NCBI GenBank assembly: GCA_951799405.1
Contig: OX637339.1
Span: 9,300,001 to 9,364,000 of the forward strand
DNA length: 64,000 nucleotides
Origin: Agapetus fuscipes
Lineage: Eukaryota; Arthropoda; Insecta; Trichoptera; Glossosomatidae
Reading direction: 5' to 3'
Shown piece after piece: positions 21,801 to 28,942 of this stretch. How positions within the stretch are numbered: the stretch's first letter is position 1; each line of letters begins with the position of its first letter. The notes under the pieces were generated by a model. That model searched no databases. It saw only the letters and a list, made by a program, of their open reading frames with translations, and was not told the origin of the DNA. The translations under genes were made by a program, and so were the position numbers.

Positions 21801-22204
21801 TCACAAGAAATGAGTACCAGCCCTCTCGGGAGCTGGGAAACCCCCACTTCAACTGAAGTGGTTGGCGTAGGCCGGCCCCCTTACCTGTAAAAATAAATAG
21901 GTTCAACTCGCCACATGCGACCCCTTCAAGGATTACGCAGCAAGAAATTGCACCTCCAAACCCTAAAAAACATAATATATTGTGTTATTCATTGCTTAGG
22001 ACCCTAGTCTAGTTTGACCGCCAATGACTTGGCACAGTTAAAAAAATCCCTCAACTAAGTGACGTATTGTATAGTTTATGCATAAATGATTATCTGTTGC
22101 AGGTGGTTGACAGGATGGTGAAGGAGATTCTCTCTGTTCCCGGCATCTCTCGCGTTCTCTACGATCTCACATCCAAACCTCCCGGCACTACGGAGTGGGA
22201 ATGA
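841..22204 (+). CDS. GMPS: GMP synthase (glutamine-hydrolysing), 13 coding exons
   Basis: Converts XMP, ATP and glutamine to GMP, the last step of de novo guanine nucleotide synthesis in the cytosol. Coding exons: 841-954, 1616-1802, 2252-2369, 3424-3580, 4444-4684, 5810-6059, 6256-6436, 7114-7248, 10211-10382, 12730-12847, 14489-14603, 21276-21467, 22103-22204. All phases join to 2082 nt, or 693 aa, equal in length to the human enzyme. The N-terminal class I glutamine amidotransferase has its nucleophile in GICYGMQ (Cys103) and His190/Glu192 in VQFHPE. The ATP-pyrophosphatase P-loop SGGVDST lies near residues 244-250. The C-terminal dimerisation domain ends in [11 protein letters not shown]. 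The start at 841 gives a 29-residue leader before the conserved VAILDAG; a further upstream coding exon is not excluded. The exon 5 acceptor is AAG rather than CAG. Introns are filled with repeats, including a 5.3-kb DIRS element between exons 11 and 12. Confidence 0.96.
1525..1582 (+). repeat. Partial duplicate of GMPS exon 2 inside intron 1
   Basis: 58 bp matching 1649-1706 of GMPS exon 2 at about 56 of 58 positions, lying 124 bp upstream in the same orientation. It starts in the middle of the exon and lacks a splice acceptor of its own, so it is unlikely to be spliced in as a coding exon. It looks like a short local tandem duplication. Confidence 0.85.
2400..2800. repeat. Intron 3 repeat fragments with a tRNA-like B box
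   Basis: 2405-2495 is the head of the unclassified ~250-bp repeat (AATCT-rich start, then the conserved cacaag...gacacata block). About 2600-2780 holds a different fragment: a CTGAAGA...GAAAC motif near 2605-2635 and a Pol III B-box-like ggttcgaatcc at about 2702-2712. The segment around 2730-2750 recurs inverted near 11430-11450, so it is repetitive. Confidence 0.5.
3903..4219. mobile_element. piggyBac-type MITE, copy 1
   Basis: A 317-bp element bounded on both sides by TTAA (3899-3902 and 4220-4223), with ends ccttttcg...gaaggg that roughly mirror each other. TTAA target duplication with CCC-like termini is characteristic of piggyBac-superfamily elements. Related copies lie at 13600-14340 and 61858-62175. 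It is non-coding. Confidence 0.65.
4902..4943 (+). repeat. Partial duplicate of the 3' end of GMPS exon 5 in intron 5
   Basis: 42 bp closely matching the end of exon 5 (4644-4685), which encodes the [14 protein letters not shown] segment. The adjoining intron sequence, with the words ccacgcacacact and aaatctata...actagt, is also repeated two or three times between 4690 and 5000. This indicates local tandem duplication across the exon/intron border. The copy keeps no usable donor at its end (gtaacc in the original, gaagct here). Confidence 0.8.
5128..5430 (+). mobile_element. tRNA-derived SINE, family A, copy 1 (degenerate)
   Basis: The head resembles a tRNA (tcagctggtaggatacttgcat). A body follows that is shared with the other copies (aataatttcctgtttcggtg, 'aaatgagaaccagcccc', 'aagtggttg'), and a tail ends in a gcagcttagtt-type sequence. 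The B box is degraded. It lies in GMPS intron 5. Confidence 0.7.
5440..5735 (-). mobile_element. tRNA-derived SINE, family B, copy 1
   Basis: On the minus strand the head reads as a tRNA-like Pol III promoter: A box near 5705-5725 (taatctagtggttgacac) and B box near 5660-5675 (ggatttgaatccc). The body (cagcaactggg, ggctcct) recurs at about 34130-34340, 43220-43390 and 57575-57860. Confidence 0.7.
6110..6240 (+). repeat. Unclassified ~250-bp repeat, partial copy
   Basis: The first half of the dispersed repeat (atctaagttgcaaatat... acaagcagac... ttcgcgcttgcacatgcc) ends close to the acceptor of GMPS exon 7 at 6256, so part of this intron's 3' end is repeat-derived. Confidence 0.7.
6510..7020 (-). 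mobile_element. SINE family A copy 2, split by a LINE fragment
   Basis: The SINE is in minus orientation: tail side at 6512-6572, tRNA-like head at about 6955-7015 (gagctctcggcatggaatgcaagcattctac). Between them lies a LINE C-terminal fragment (6573-6890) on the plus strand. The SINE body resumes at about 6888 (tgagtaagctttgcaggta), so the LINE piece inserted into the SINE. Confidence 0.75.
6573..6835 (+). mobile_element. LINE ORF2 C-terminal fragment
   Basis: Encodes about 85 codons of the carboxyl end of a non-LTR retrotransposon polyprotein ([10 protein letters not shown]...[11 protein letters not shown]...[14 protein letters not shown]) and ends in a stop. It is diverged from the 7823-9739 element, which carries the same domain. 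It is 5' truncated and nested in a SINE. Confidence 0.85.
7450..7700 (+). repeat. Unclassified ~250-bp repeat, near-complete copy
   Basis: Runs from an aatctaagttgcaaggatat start to a cctataagtcaaggaata end, with the conserved internal block ccttccctgaaacaggggtg. It is non-coding and lies in GMPS intron 8. Confidence 0.8.
7823..9739 (-). mobile_element. 5'-truncated LINE with reverse transcriptase, one nonsense codon
   Basis: The main frame (9739-8114, 541 codons) holds a non-LTR reverse transcriptase: [34 protein letters not shown] and the catalytic YADD in [11 protein letters not shown] single TAA near 8114 (a GAA codon in the related copy at 41724-42206) separates it from the C-terminal segment 8110-7820 ([33 protein letters not shown]). 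The amino-terminal endonuclease is absent and similarity stops at about 9740, so the copy is 5' truncated. The clade (RTE, CR1 or jockey-like) was not resolved. It lies antisense in GMPS intron 8. Confidence 0.92.
9850..9995 (-). mobile_element. tRNA-like SINE remnant
   Basis: On the minus strand, a Pol III-like A box (tagtctagtggttaacac, about 9955-9975) is followed by a weak B box (gggttagattctc, about 9932-9944). It resembles the remnants at about 55685-55750 and 56500-56565. Confidence 0.5.
10399..10674. mobile_element. Harbinger-like MITE
   Basis: 276 bp with terminal inverted repeats, ggggccgtccataaattacg on the left and the mirror image cgtaatatatggacggcccc on the right. TAA flanks both ends (ggataa / taagga), consistent with the 3-bp target duplication of PIF/Harbinger elements. 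It is non-coding and has poly-C runs near both ends. Confidence 0.8.
10735..10885 (+). mobile_element. LINE 3'-end remnant
   Basis: Reads as a decayed C-terminal LINE tail ([19 protein letters not shown]), followed by an aataaaagaagaagaagagg simple-repeat tail. Only the last 50 or so codons are recognisable. Confidence 0.55.
11460..12290. other. GC-rich insert of unknown nature in GMPS intron 9
   Basis: Strongly GC- and CpG-rich against AT-rich surroundings. It contains imperfectly repeated blocks (gggcacggggctcc / gaggaa, spaced about 60-80 bp). Several overlapping open frames up to 123 codons exist, but they are proline/arginine-rich low-complexity translations without a recognisable domain. 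It could be an LTR or another transposon end; no inverted or direct terminal repeats were identified. Confidence 0.4.
12960..13250 (-). mobile_element. Possible LINE 3' remnant
   Basis: A minus-strand frame (about 13174-12971) reads [18 protein letters not shown], which resembles the LWNSLP-type carboxyl motif of some non-LTR retrotransposons. A similar weak match is seen at 38303-38521. It is fragmentary. Confidence 0.35.
13636..14037. mobile_element. Non-autonomous hAT-type element with central palindrome
   Basis: Ends are inverted repeats, cagtggcaaagggtgcc on the left and ggcacccttcgccactg on the right. Flanking 8-mers ctatatat and ctttatat match at 7 of 8 positions, as expected for a hAT 8-bp target duplication. 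Inside, 13851-13907 and 13939-13991 form a long near-perfect inverted repeat around a short loop. Confidence 0.75.
13851..13991. repeat. Long inverted repeat (hairpin)
   Basis: About 55-bp arms (ctttgttttaattcactgtg and its complement) are separated by about 30 bp that is itself partly palindromic (atgcact...agtgcat). The loop contains gccgaaactagt. Confidence 0.85.
15186..15378. repeat. DIRS left inverted terminal repeat
   Basis: Starts gatgtctggagtccatatta and ends catttgtcataaagc. It is the reverse complement of 20270-20462 with no difference found on reading. Confidence 0.92.
15397..15507. repeat. DIRS internal complementary region
   Basis: The first part (to about 15462) is complementary to the outer left end (15141-15199). 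The second part (15463-15507) is complementary to the outer right end (about 20436-20478). The two join at ccccc/attatg. Confidence 0.88.
15541..16356 (-). pseudogene. DIRS tyrosine recombinase (frameshifted from upstream frame)
   Basis: 271 open codons carrying the catalytic core of a DIRS-type tyrosine recombinase: first Arg in SSGRRVHDL, second Arg in [11 protein letters not shown] and the nucleophile Tyr in FRKYYQKEM. The amino-terminal arm ([22 protein letters not shown]) lies in the overlapping frame of the RNase H ORF (16275-16823). A shift near 16300-16356 is therefore needed to join them. This may be a disabling mutation or programmed overlap. Confidence 0.85.
16275..16823 (-). pseudogene. 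DIRS RNase H and recombinase N-terminus
   Basis: 182 open codons. The RNase H core has [17 protein letters not shown] and [17 protein letters not shown]; it is followed by the DIRS-typical segment [10 protein letters not shown] and the start of the recombinase arm. The N-terminal part of RNase H continues upstream through the 186-bp tandem block in other frames. Confidence 0.82.
17031..17596 (-). repeat. Three tandem copies of a 186-bp unit within DIRS coding sequence
   Basis: Units begin at 17031, 17217 and 17403 (plus-strand word accttcttgg) and are nearly identical. 186 = 62 x 3, so the minus-strand frame stays open for 190 codons with three 62-residue repeats ([16 protein letters not shown]...). 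The unit corresponds to the connection between reverse transcriptase and RNase [10 protein letters not shown] lies just upstream in protein terms (about 17630). Confidence 0.92.
17711..18310 (-). repeat. About four tandem copies of a 155-bp unit spanning the RT active site
   Basis: The word gatgcgattg starts at 17711, 17866, 18020 and 18175 (18175 has a one-base variant), giving spacings of 155, 154 and 155. Each unit covers [20 protein letters not shown] through the catalytic YLDD. Only the 154-bp copy reads [19 protein letters not shown] in one frame. The others carry one extra base and shift to RLSRRLPP. Confidence 0.92.
18123..18467 (-). pseudogene. DIRS reverse transcriptase N-terminal part
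   Basis: Reads [28 protein letters not shown] and [15 protein letters not shown], a DIRS/LTR-type reverse transcriptase palm. The frame then falls apart in the tandem 155-bp block, so no intact polymerase is encoded. Confidence 0.85.
18456..18976 (-). repeat. Four tandem copies of a 130-bp unit in the DIRS element
   Basis: The word aaactctgacac starts at 18456, 18587, 18717 and 18847, with spacings of 131, 130 and 130. Each unit contains tagtggcttatgag and ggagccgggtctaggaag. On the minus strand it encodes the segment just upstream of the RT palm ([22 protein letters not shown]). Confidence 0.92.
20048..20095. repeat. Short strong hairpin within the DIRS 5' region
   Basis: The arms gcgtggcatacc and ggtatgccacgc, with the AT-rich palindromic centre caaaaatacattatatttttg, form an almost continuous stem of about 22 bp. 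Confidence 0.85.
20270..20462. repeat. DIRS right inverted terminal repeat
   Basis: Reverse complement of 15186-15378. The outer 16 bases (to 20478) continue as tctcagaacacataat, matching the internal complementary region. Confidence 0.92.
20500..20975 (+). mobile_element. LINE 3' end with terminal stem-loop
   Basis: Decayed C-terminal coding ([25 protein letters not shown]..., [25 protein letters not shown]) carries several stops. It is followed by a stem-loop at about 20936-20972 (agcgctttt...aaaggcgct). It adjoins the right end of the DIRS element within GMPS intron 11. Confidence 0.8.
21655..21990 (+). mobile_element. SINE family A, copy 3
   Basis: tRNA-like head with A box tagctcagttggtagtg (about 21672) and B box gctcgggttcccg. 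The body has gtcagaaatgatttcccgtt, the conserved gaactgaagtggttggcgta-like block and an acgcagcaagaaattgca tail. Confidence 0.82.
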
Positions 22205-23215
22205 TCACCACACAGATGAACAAAACAACAACATTCACATCCACACACATGCAAGGACTCAGTACTGCCATAGACACAAAACTCATACTATTCCAAATTC
22301 AAAACTTAAAAAAAACAGGCCCGACAACCTACGGATGAAAAAAAAATACCATAGAGTAAAAATACCTATTTATTTAAAAAAAAAATCTCTAGCAAGATGA
22401 AATTTTCCGTACATTCATTTTATGAGTGATTTGAGGCTATGATAATTTATTGAAGTATGATATTTATATTTTGTAGATTTTCTATTCTTCAAATAGTCAA
22501 AATTCTAGAAAATGATAATGGAGTCGGAACAAAAAGCCTATGATAAAAATGTGACATAACTCCGCATGGTTGCTAAAGTAACATAACTAAGCTGCACATA
22601 AGGGAGCAACTTCTTACCGTAGTGTTCCGACTCCATAATCACAAGAATCATGAATAGATTGTAAACACATAAATTGAATTCAAAATGTCATGTTAACAAG
22701 TGTGATTTTAAAAATCATTTTATTTTAACTATTGAAAAATCATTTTCTTATTTCATTCTGTCCACATTATTAAAATTATTTTTTATACTTTGTTATTTAG
22801 ACATTTAAATGGTTTTAGTTACACATGAAAATACTACTTTTTTATTTTAGCACATTAGTATGAAATTTTCTATTTTATTTATTTATTATTTTCTATGTGT
22901 TTTTGTATATGATGCATTTACTGATTTAAAAAATTGCAACCCTGTTCCCCAGGTGATTCAAATCAAAAACATAACTAAACAAAAATGACAACCGGAAAAT
23001 GGCGGTTGTACATTTAAAATGTCCCTTGGCTGGGCGATGTCACAAGTTGTAACTTACAATAAATAAGATTCCAGATAATCAGGATTTTATTTTATTTTAC
23101 AGCATTGTAAAATATATGTACAGTGACATCCAATGACAGATGTGATAAATACAGTATGCAGCGTTTTAGCATCATTTCAATCTACCTACAAAATATTGGA
23201 GTGAAGTGTTAGTTC
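22205..23215. other. GMPS 3' flank and AT-rich spacer
   Basis: Very AT-rich 3' flank with no open frame of note. A possible polyadenylation hexamer aataaa lies at about 23057; nearer candidates are only degenerate. Bases of about 23050-23210 resemble weak repeats at 545-700 and 37000-37140. Confidence 0.35.
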
Positions 23216-23365
23216 ACTTTGCCAATGTCACCCCTATTTGATTGATGGTCGGCGAGAGTTGCAGGGTTTATGTTTATTTGAGATTTAGTGCTTTACTTTG
23301 TAAGTACACTTGCAGATTGTGTAAGAGTGAACTTTCACGTGTCTGCTTGTGGGTGTGCATTAAGT
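23215..23365 (-). repeat. Unclassified ~250-bp repeat, partial copy
   Basis: Contains the signature words ttcactttgccaatgtcaccc, ggtcggcgagagttgcaggg and gtctgcttgtgg in reverse orientation. It joins a LINE fragment at about 23370. Confidence 0.65.
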
Positions 23366-23369
23366 ACCA

Positions 23370-24400
23370 TTCACGATGGCTTCCTATTTGACAAACCCCA
23401 AAGCATCTCAACCCTTTCAGATGCCCGCAAACATTTAACATCAAAGATCAACACCGACCTCAAAGCTGTCAGCCACTGGGGAGCTGACAATCTCGTTGAA
23501 TTTAATGTTAAAAAAACGCAGGCATGTCAGATATCCCTGAAAAGGGCTCCAAACCCCAAATTCCCCAACTTTTGACAACGTCCCCTTACCCAACCAAAAC
23601 CACTTAGATCATCTCGTTGTTTCTCTTTCATCAGAGCTGAAATATCAAGACGCCATCTCATCTCGAACCACTTCGGCCTTCCGGCCACTAGGCGTACTAT
23701 ACAGAGCTCGTAGATTTTTTACTTCAGCCCAACTGCTGGCTCTATATAAATCTCAAATCCGTCCAATTATAGAGTATAACAGCCATCTCTGGTCCGGTAT
23801 ACCAAAGAGGCTGTGTGACCAACTTGATTCTGTGCAAAGAAGAGCGGTGAAGCTGATTGATGATCCCATTCTCACAGCCAACCTACATTCTCTTGAGCAC
23901 AGAAGAAAAGTTGGAATGATCAGTCTCTTCTATAGGTACTACAATGGCGTCTGCTCTGATGAAATATCCTCACTTATCTCTGTGCCTACTAGTGCCTCCT
24001 CTCGTCACAACAAGGGCAACTAGTAGAACGGCTCACATTCAACCATTTGCAGTCTATATCAAAACTATGAGAACTTGGTGTTTTCACGACTCATTCCTTT
24101 TCCAAACTGCCCGCTTGTGGAATGAGTTACCGGTATCTGTGTTTCCATCCCAATTTAACCTTGCCCTTTTTAAATCCAATATCAATTGCCATTTCCTCTC
24201 AGTGTCTCAAAACAAAGTAATGCTACACACACCACAGCACTGCGCAGCTAACGACCCTGCAACCGGACATGGACAACTGCCACATCACCAACACCTCTGC
24301 GGCACTATAACAAATGTCATAGACCCTTAGAGTCTCTCGAATCTAGGGAGTCTCCCGCATAGGCTTTCTTAAAAAAAAATATATATATGAATCTTCAATA
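23370..24400 (+). mobile_element. 5'-truncated LINE 3' region
   Basis: Frameshifted coding for the end of a non-LTR retrotransposon ORF2: HWGADNLVEFNVKKTQ, then ALYKSQIRPIIEYNSHLWSG, LDSVQRRAVKLIDD, LHSLEHRRKVGMISLFYRYY and ETARLWNELP-like motifs. It ends in a poly-A/(TA) tail at about 24370-24395. No polymerase core is present. Confidence 0.85.
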
Positions 24401-24717
24401 TCAATTTATCTTTGCAACATAGATTATATAAGTATAACTGTATGGATGACAGTGTCCGGACGTTGGTATCAGATTCGGAACTTAGGTCCTCTCAAATGTA
24501 CGTAGTAACCCAGCCAAGTGACTTCACATTTTTTTCCGTATTTTAAATGTGAGAACTCCATTTGCAATTTTTCCCTATATTGATTTTTATTTTTTATGAA
24601 CTTTATTTAAAGACTTACACGGCTTAAATTGAACATAGGTGACAGTTGTGATGGTAGGGGCTACAAACTCAAAAATCAATGGCTATTATTTTGTTTTTCC
24701 CCTAAAAAGTACTCATA

Positions 24718-25655
24718 CAGTGTTATTCATTAGATTCCGCCCATACCTGTTTAGTGCGAGATTTTGAGAAACCAATTTAAATTTGTACCAGCCCGCTAAA
24801 CCAAAATAAATAAAAAGGTGATTCATTAGCGAAAGACGTGCATTATTTTTTTTGGTTTACCGAATCCTGCTTAAACAGACTTCCGGTAGCTTTTTCTGTA
24901 TGAAAAAATACGAAATGCTTGACACTTATGTAGGTATTTAGGTGTCTATGAATTTTTTTTAAGTTTTTGTGGGTTTTTGCATGATTTTTGACAACTTTCG
25001 GAGACGCTCGGAAGCATTCGGGTAAACGCCCCCTCCCGAACGTTTCTCGACACTTCAGCTGTCAAACTCGTGTCGACTGGGACCTCGAATGAACCAAAAA
25101 TGGAAACAAGTATTTTTCAAAGCATGACTTCATTGTGACTTCAGGTTTTGGCTGTAGGCATCACGAAGAAAATCTCAAAGATGGGCCTTCATACTTCATC
25201 TACAAGAAAAGTGTCAGTTTTACAAAATTGGCGACTTGAAAAATAACCTGTCTCATAATCTGTCACTTGTTTTCTTGTCACAGTTTTTATATTTGTTTCG
25301 TTGCTGCATACCGTAGATTTGTTGTTATAGTGTAAAATTGTAATGTGTTTAAGTTACTGTAATTGCTGAAACTCTTACTTGATTCATAAATCTTTTATTC
25401 TGAAAGTTATCTCGTACATTACGATCAGCTGGGGAATGAGGAAGATCGCCATTTTGCGTATGTCGATCTAGTTTAGAACGAAATAAACCTACTCTGAGAT
25501 GGTTTACAAATGTGATCATGTTTTGAAACACGTTTAGTGTTAAACTGAATTATAAAGTTTTTATGAATCACCTTTTTTGTAAATTGAGATTAAATCGAAA
25601 AATTAAACCAGATCTCTAAAGAAATCTGGTTTAAAAATTCTAATGAATAACACTG
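24718..25655. mobile_element. Non-autonomous TIR element (938 bp)
   Basis: The ends are inverted repeats of about 17 bp (cagtgttattcattaga and its complement), and inner words ggtgattcat/atgaatcacc also mirror each other (24821, 25562). CAGTG termini suggest the hAT or P group. No clear target-site duplication was found and no transposase is encoded. Confidence 0.7.
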
Positions 25656-25974
25656 CTTAAGTTTAAGCAAAACAGCTGATTTCACATTGTGAGTTTTAAC
25701 GTAATGGCGGCTGCAGTTCCAATCTTCACAGCGTTCAGTATGATCCGTGTAGTAATATATGAAGGTTTTACAATGGAAGGTGGCATTATTTTCACAAACA
25801 AATAATTTAAAAAAATATATATATTAATGTAATTTGTAATCATTTTGTAATGGAGAATTCACATTGTTATGAATCTGTATAAAGACCTATGTATTTACCT
25901 AATACCAAGCAAGCGAGTCCTTACTCTGTTGAAAATAAAATGTACTTTCATAAGTTAACACTGCATTTTTATTT

Positions 25975-26140
25975 ACAAAATCATACATTAAAACTTCAAT
26001 TATAATAATAATAAACTAGATTTATATGCGCCTTTTTGTGATTTACATCACTACAAAGGCGCATGTGGGCTCTAGCGGGTAAACAGGAATGCTTTGAGCA
26101 TCTTCCTGAAGACTGTCTCATCTTCCTGGACCCTCAATTA
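25975..26140 (-). mobile_element. LINE 3' end with terminal stem-loop
   Basis: Contains the (aat)n tail and the stem-loop atgcgcctttttgtgattta...aaaggcgcat at about 26027-26066. The same arrangement closes the LINE fragment at 20936-20972, here in opposite orientation. Little coding sequence is left. Confidence 0.65.
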
Positions 26141-26164
26141 TCTGACCCCCAACAGTTAAAATAT

Positions 26165-26440
26165 GCAACTAAGCTACACATATAGTGTAACTTCTTGCAG
26201 CGCTATCCCCGAAGGGTTTCGCATGTGGTGAGTGAAACCTTTTTATTTATACAGGTAAGGGGGCCGGTCTTACGCCAACCACTTCATTAGAAGTAGGGGT
26301 TTCCCAGCACCCGAGGGGGCTGGTACTCATTTCTTGTGAAAGCTGAGTAAACCTTGTCGGTATTTTATTTTGGGGTTTGAAATAAACCCCGAAACGGGAA
26401 ATCATTTCTGACACCCTCGGCGGGATTCAAACCATAAATG
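26165..26440 (-). mobile_element. SINE family A, copy 4 (head missing)
   Basis: The tail (atatgcaactaagctacaca) and body (cttacgccaaccacttcatt, gaaacgggaaatcatttctg) match the family. The tRNA-like head stops at about 26435 in gcgggattcaaacc and is replaced by the neighbouring repeat. Confidence 0.78.
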
Positions 26441-26459
26441 GAAATAGTCTTCCCCACAT

Positions 26460-26735
26460 GTATTCCTTGACTTGAAGGTTGGTATGAGGCTGACCACACA
26501 TCCTGTAAAAAATGGTTTACTTTGCCAATGTCACCTGTTTCAGGGAAGGTCGGCAAGAGTTGCAGGGCTTATGTTCATTTGAGATTGGGCTTTATATTGT
26601 AGGTTCACATGCTCTTATATTGTAGGTTCACATGTTTAAGCGCAAACTTAAACATGTCTGCTTGTGGGAATCCATTTAATATAAATCTTAAATGTAATAT
26701 ATTTTGCAACTTAGATTATAGATTAAAGACATTCT
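26460..26735 (-). repeat. Unclassified ~250-bp repeat, complete copy
   Basis: Reverse orientation, from tattccttgacttgaaggtt to tttgcaacttagattataga. It carries a small internal duplication of the ttatattgtaggttcacatg segment (26590-26632). Confidence 0.8.
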
Positions 26736-27033
26736 AGTCTTTCTTATTTGCAAGTCTCTATATAGTCAAGCATGGCGTAAATAGCGCTGTTGAATTTTCC
26801 ATACATTTTCCTATTCACAGCACTTACAAGGCGGATATAAAAAGGTGAGAAATCTTGTGTAAAGCGCGATAGCAATCGTTGATTACCCGCATGTCCCACA
26901 ATCAAAGTTCACCATACCAACGCTTGCAGTGCCTGAGCAAAATGGGAAGTAGTTGATCTTTGTAATTATGGAGTGGACCAATGGACGCTTGCCATTTTTT
27001 GGCAGCCAATAAGCTTGCACTGGGGCATTTTAA

Positions 27034-28517
27034 CCCTTAAATGGGCCGTCATACATCTACTGTAATTTTTTGCTTTCTTACTACATATTTATATTGATTT
27101 GGGATTTAATAACAAGAATTTGAAAAAAATATTAAATAAAAATCGTGAATAATCGTTTTTTCAGAACGTCCGTTGTAACGGACATTTCCTGAAATAGCTT
27201 ATTGTTAGTTCTAATTCACCATGTCACTTAAAACGGACATAACCAAGTTGAGCTAATGATAAAAGTTAGTAATAACTAACTAATGCTAAAACGGCTGATG
27301 CGACTTGGAATGAAACACATTGTTTTTATCATATATCCAGCTTGTCCTTCAAACTTAAATCCCCATTTATTTGGTTTCTTGGGGATGTATTGTCTTATAT
27401 TGCTAGCCTTTTTCCCTTTATACGGGATCATCACTTTGTCAATGGAATATGAGCCTTCTTCTTCTATTTGTAAATATTTTGGTCGGATGTGTTCTATAAC
27501 AGGGCAGATTTTAAGCGTTACTATCATTCTTAGGTATGTTTGAATTATCACAAAAATGGAGATAACGTTTTAAAGTTTGATACCTTTTCAGAGGCATCGC
27601 TTTAGCAATACATGCATATCGGAGATCATTCGACCAAAAGTCTTCAATAGCTGGCATGCCTCTTAGTATTTTGATTCCTAATTTCATCCTAATAACATTC
27701 TAATTCTTTTCTACTGATATTTATTGTTTTTCCCGTCTCTTGTGAAGAATATAAATTGGTCACTGTTACTATAAAATCCATAAAGTTATTATCGAAAAAA
27801 TGTTGAAAGTATTGAAGAGACGTCTTTACCTCATCAAAGGTATTTCTATTTATATATATTTTTCGTGTGCCACGACATTTCTGTAAAAAAATGTATTTTT
27901 TACAATTTAAATAATAATAAAAGCTATTGTTCTGGTCAAAAAAAGGTAATACGTACTAGAAATAATAGCAACACAAACATAGAAATACACCCAGACGCAA
28001 ACAAATATGTCTGAGGCATACAGATATTTCGTCCAATCCAGGAATCGACGCTAGAATTGAAGAAATATCATGTGATTGATTTGGCAACGTCCGTCACAAG
28101 GGACATGTGCTACAGCCACTACTTGTAGGGAGAACTAGGCAATGTCCGTTTTAAGAGACATCACTTAATTTTATAAATAAATACTACAAAAATGCAAAAT
28201 ACTAACTATAATTCTACAAAACATCAATACATATGTATTTTATTACATAAATAAATTGATTTTAGTCCAAAAAATCTTTGACATAGATATAAAATATGAA
28301 TATTTACCTGGCGAGTAAATTTAGATGTTCGTTGATAAGTTCAAAATGCTCATAAATCACGCGACATCGGGCTTTGTCGCTCCGCGCGCTCACAAAATAA
28401 AAGAAAGATAGTTACACGTGGCAAAATCAACAACGAAAACTTCATACGTTTGTTTTGAAAGCCATGCATGTGTGTTTATGTAGACGTCATTTTAAACGGA
28501 CAAAATCAATTTAAGGG
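27034..28517 (-). mobile_element. Decayed piggyBac element
   Basis: Flanked by TTAA at 27030-27033 and 28518-28521. Termini are cccttaaatggg on the left and tcaatttaaggg on the right, giving a piggyBac-like CCCTTAAA inverted end. A transposase fragment is readable inside. The subterminal motif acggacat recurs several times (27175-27185, 27235, 28090, 28148, 28497). Confidence 0.85.
27276..27551 (-). pseudogene. piggyBac transposase fragment
   Basis: 91 open codons with YSIDKVMIPYKGKKA, RQYIPKKPNKWGFK and GQAGYMI, matching the DDE_Tnp_1_7 (piggyBac) catalytic domain. The rest of the roughly 600-residue transposase is not recoverable, so it cannot be functional. Confidence 0.85.
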
Positions 28518-28942
28518 TTAAATAGGAACTGACGGTAATCAACAAAAACATTCTAGTGTTTACTCCTTTTTATACGCACCTTGTTTGAATGTTAACGCTA
28601 ATTTTATTAATTAATGTTAATTGTTTAAATGTTTAAATAATTGAGTATTGAAGAGTGGCAATGTACTAAAGGTTTGATGGTAATACAATATAATCAACGT
28701 GGTAAATTGACCTTAGAGTTAATTTGACATCAAAATGGGAAAATTAACTATTTGACACTGCACTATATAATGCATACAGGTCAGGAAAATATTCAAAGAG
28801 ATTTTTAACTCCAAGATTTGGAAATTTAAAAACGACCATCTGCTTAGTGGAAACAAGAGAGAAAACATGATTTAATGATTCTGAATATTTTACATTTTGT
28901 TACAGTCTTCTTTTCTTTGTAGCGGAGATTAAAATATTTGAA

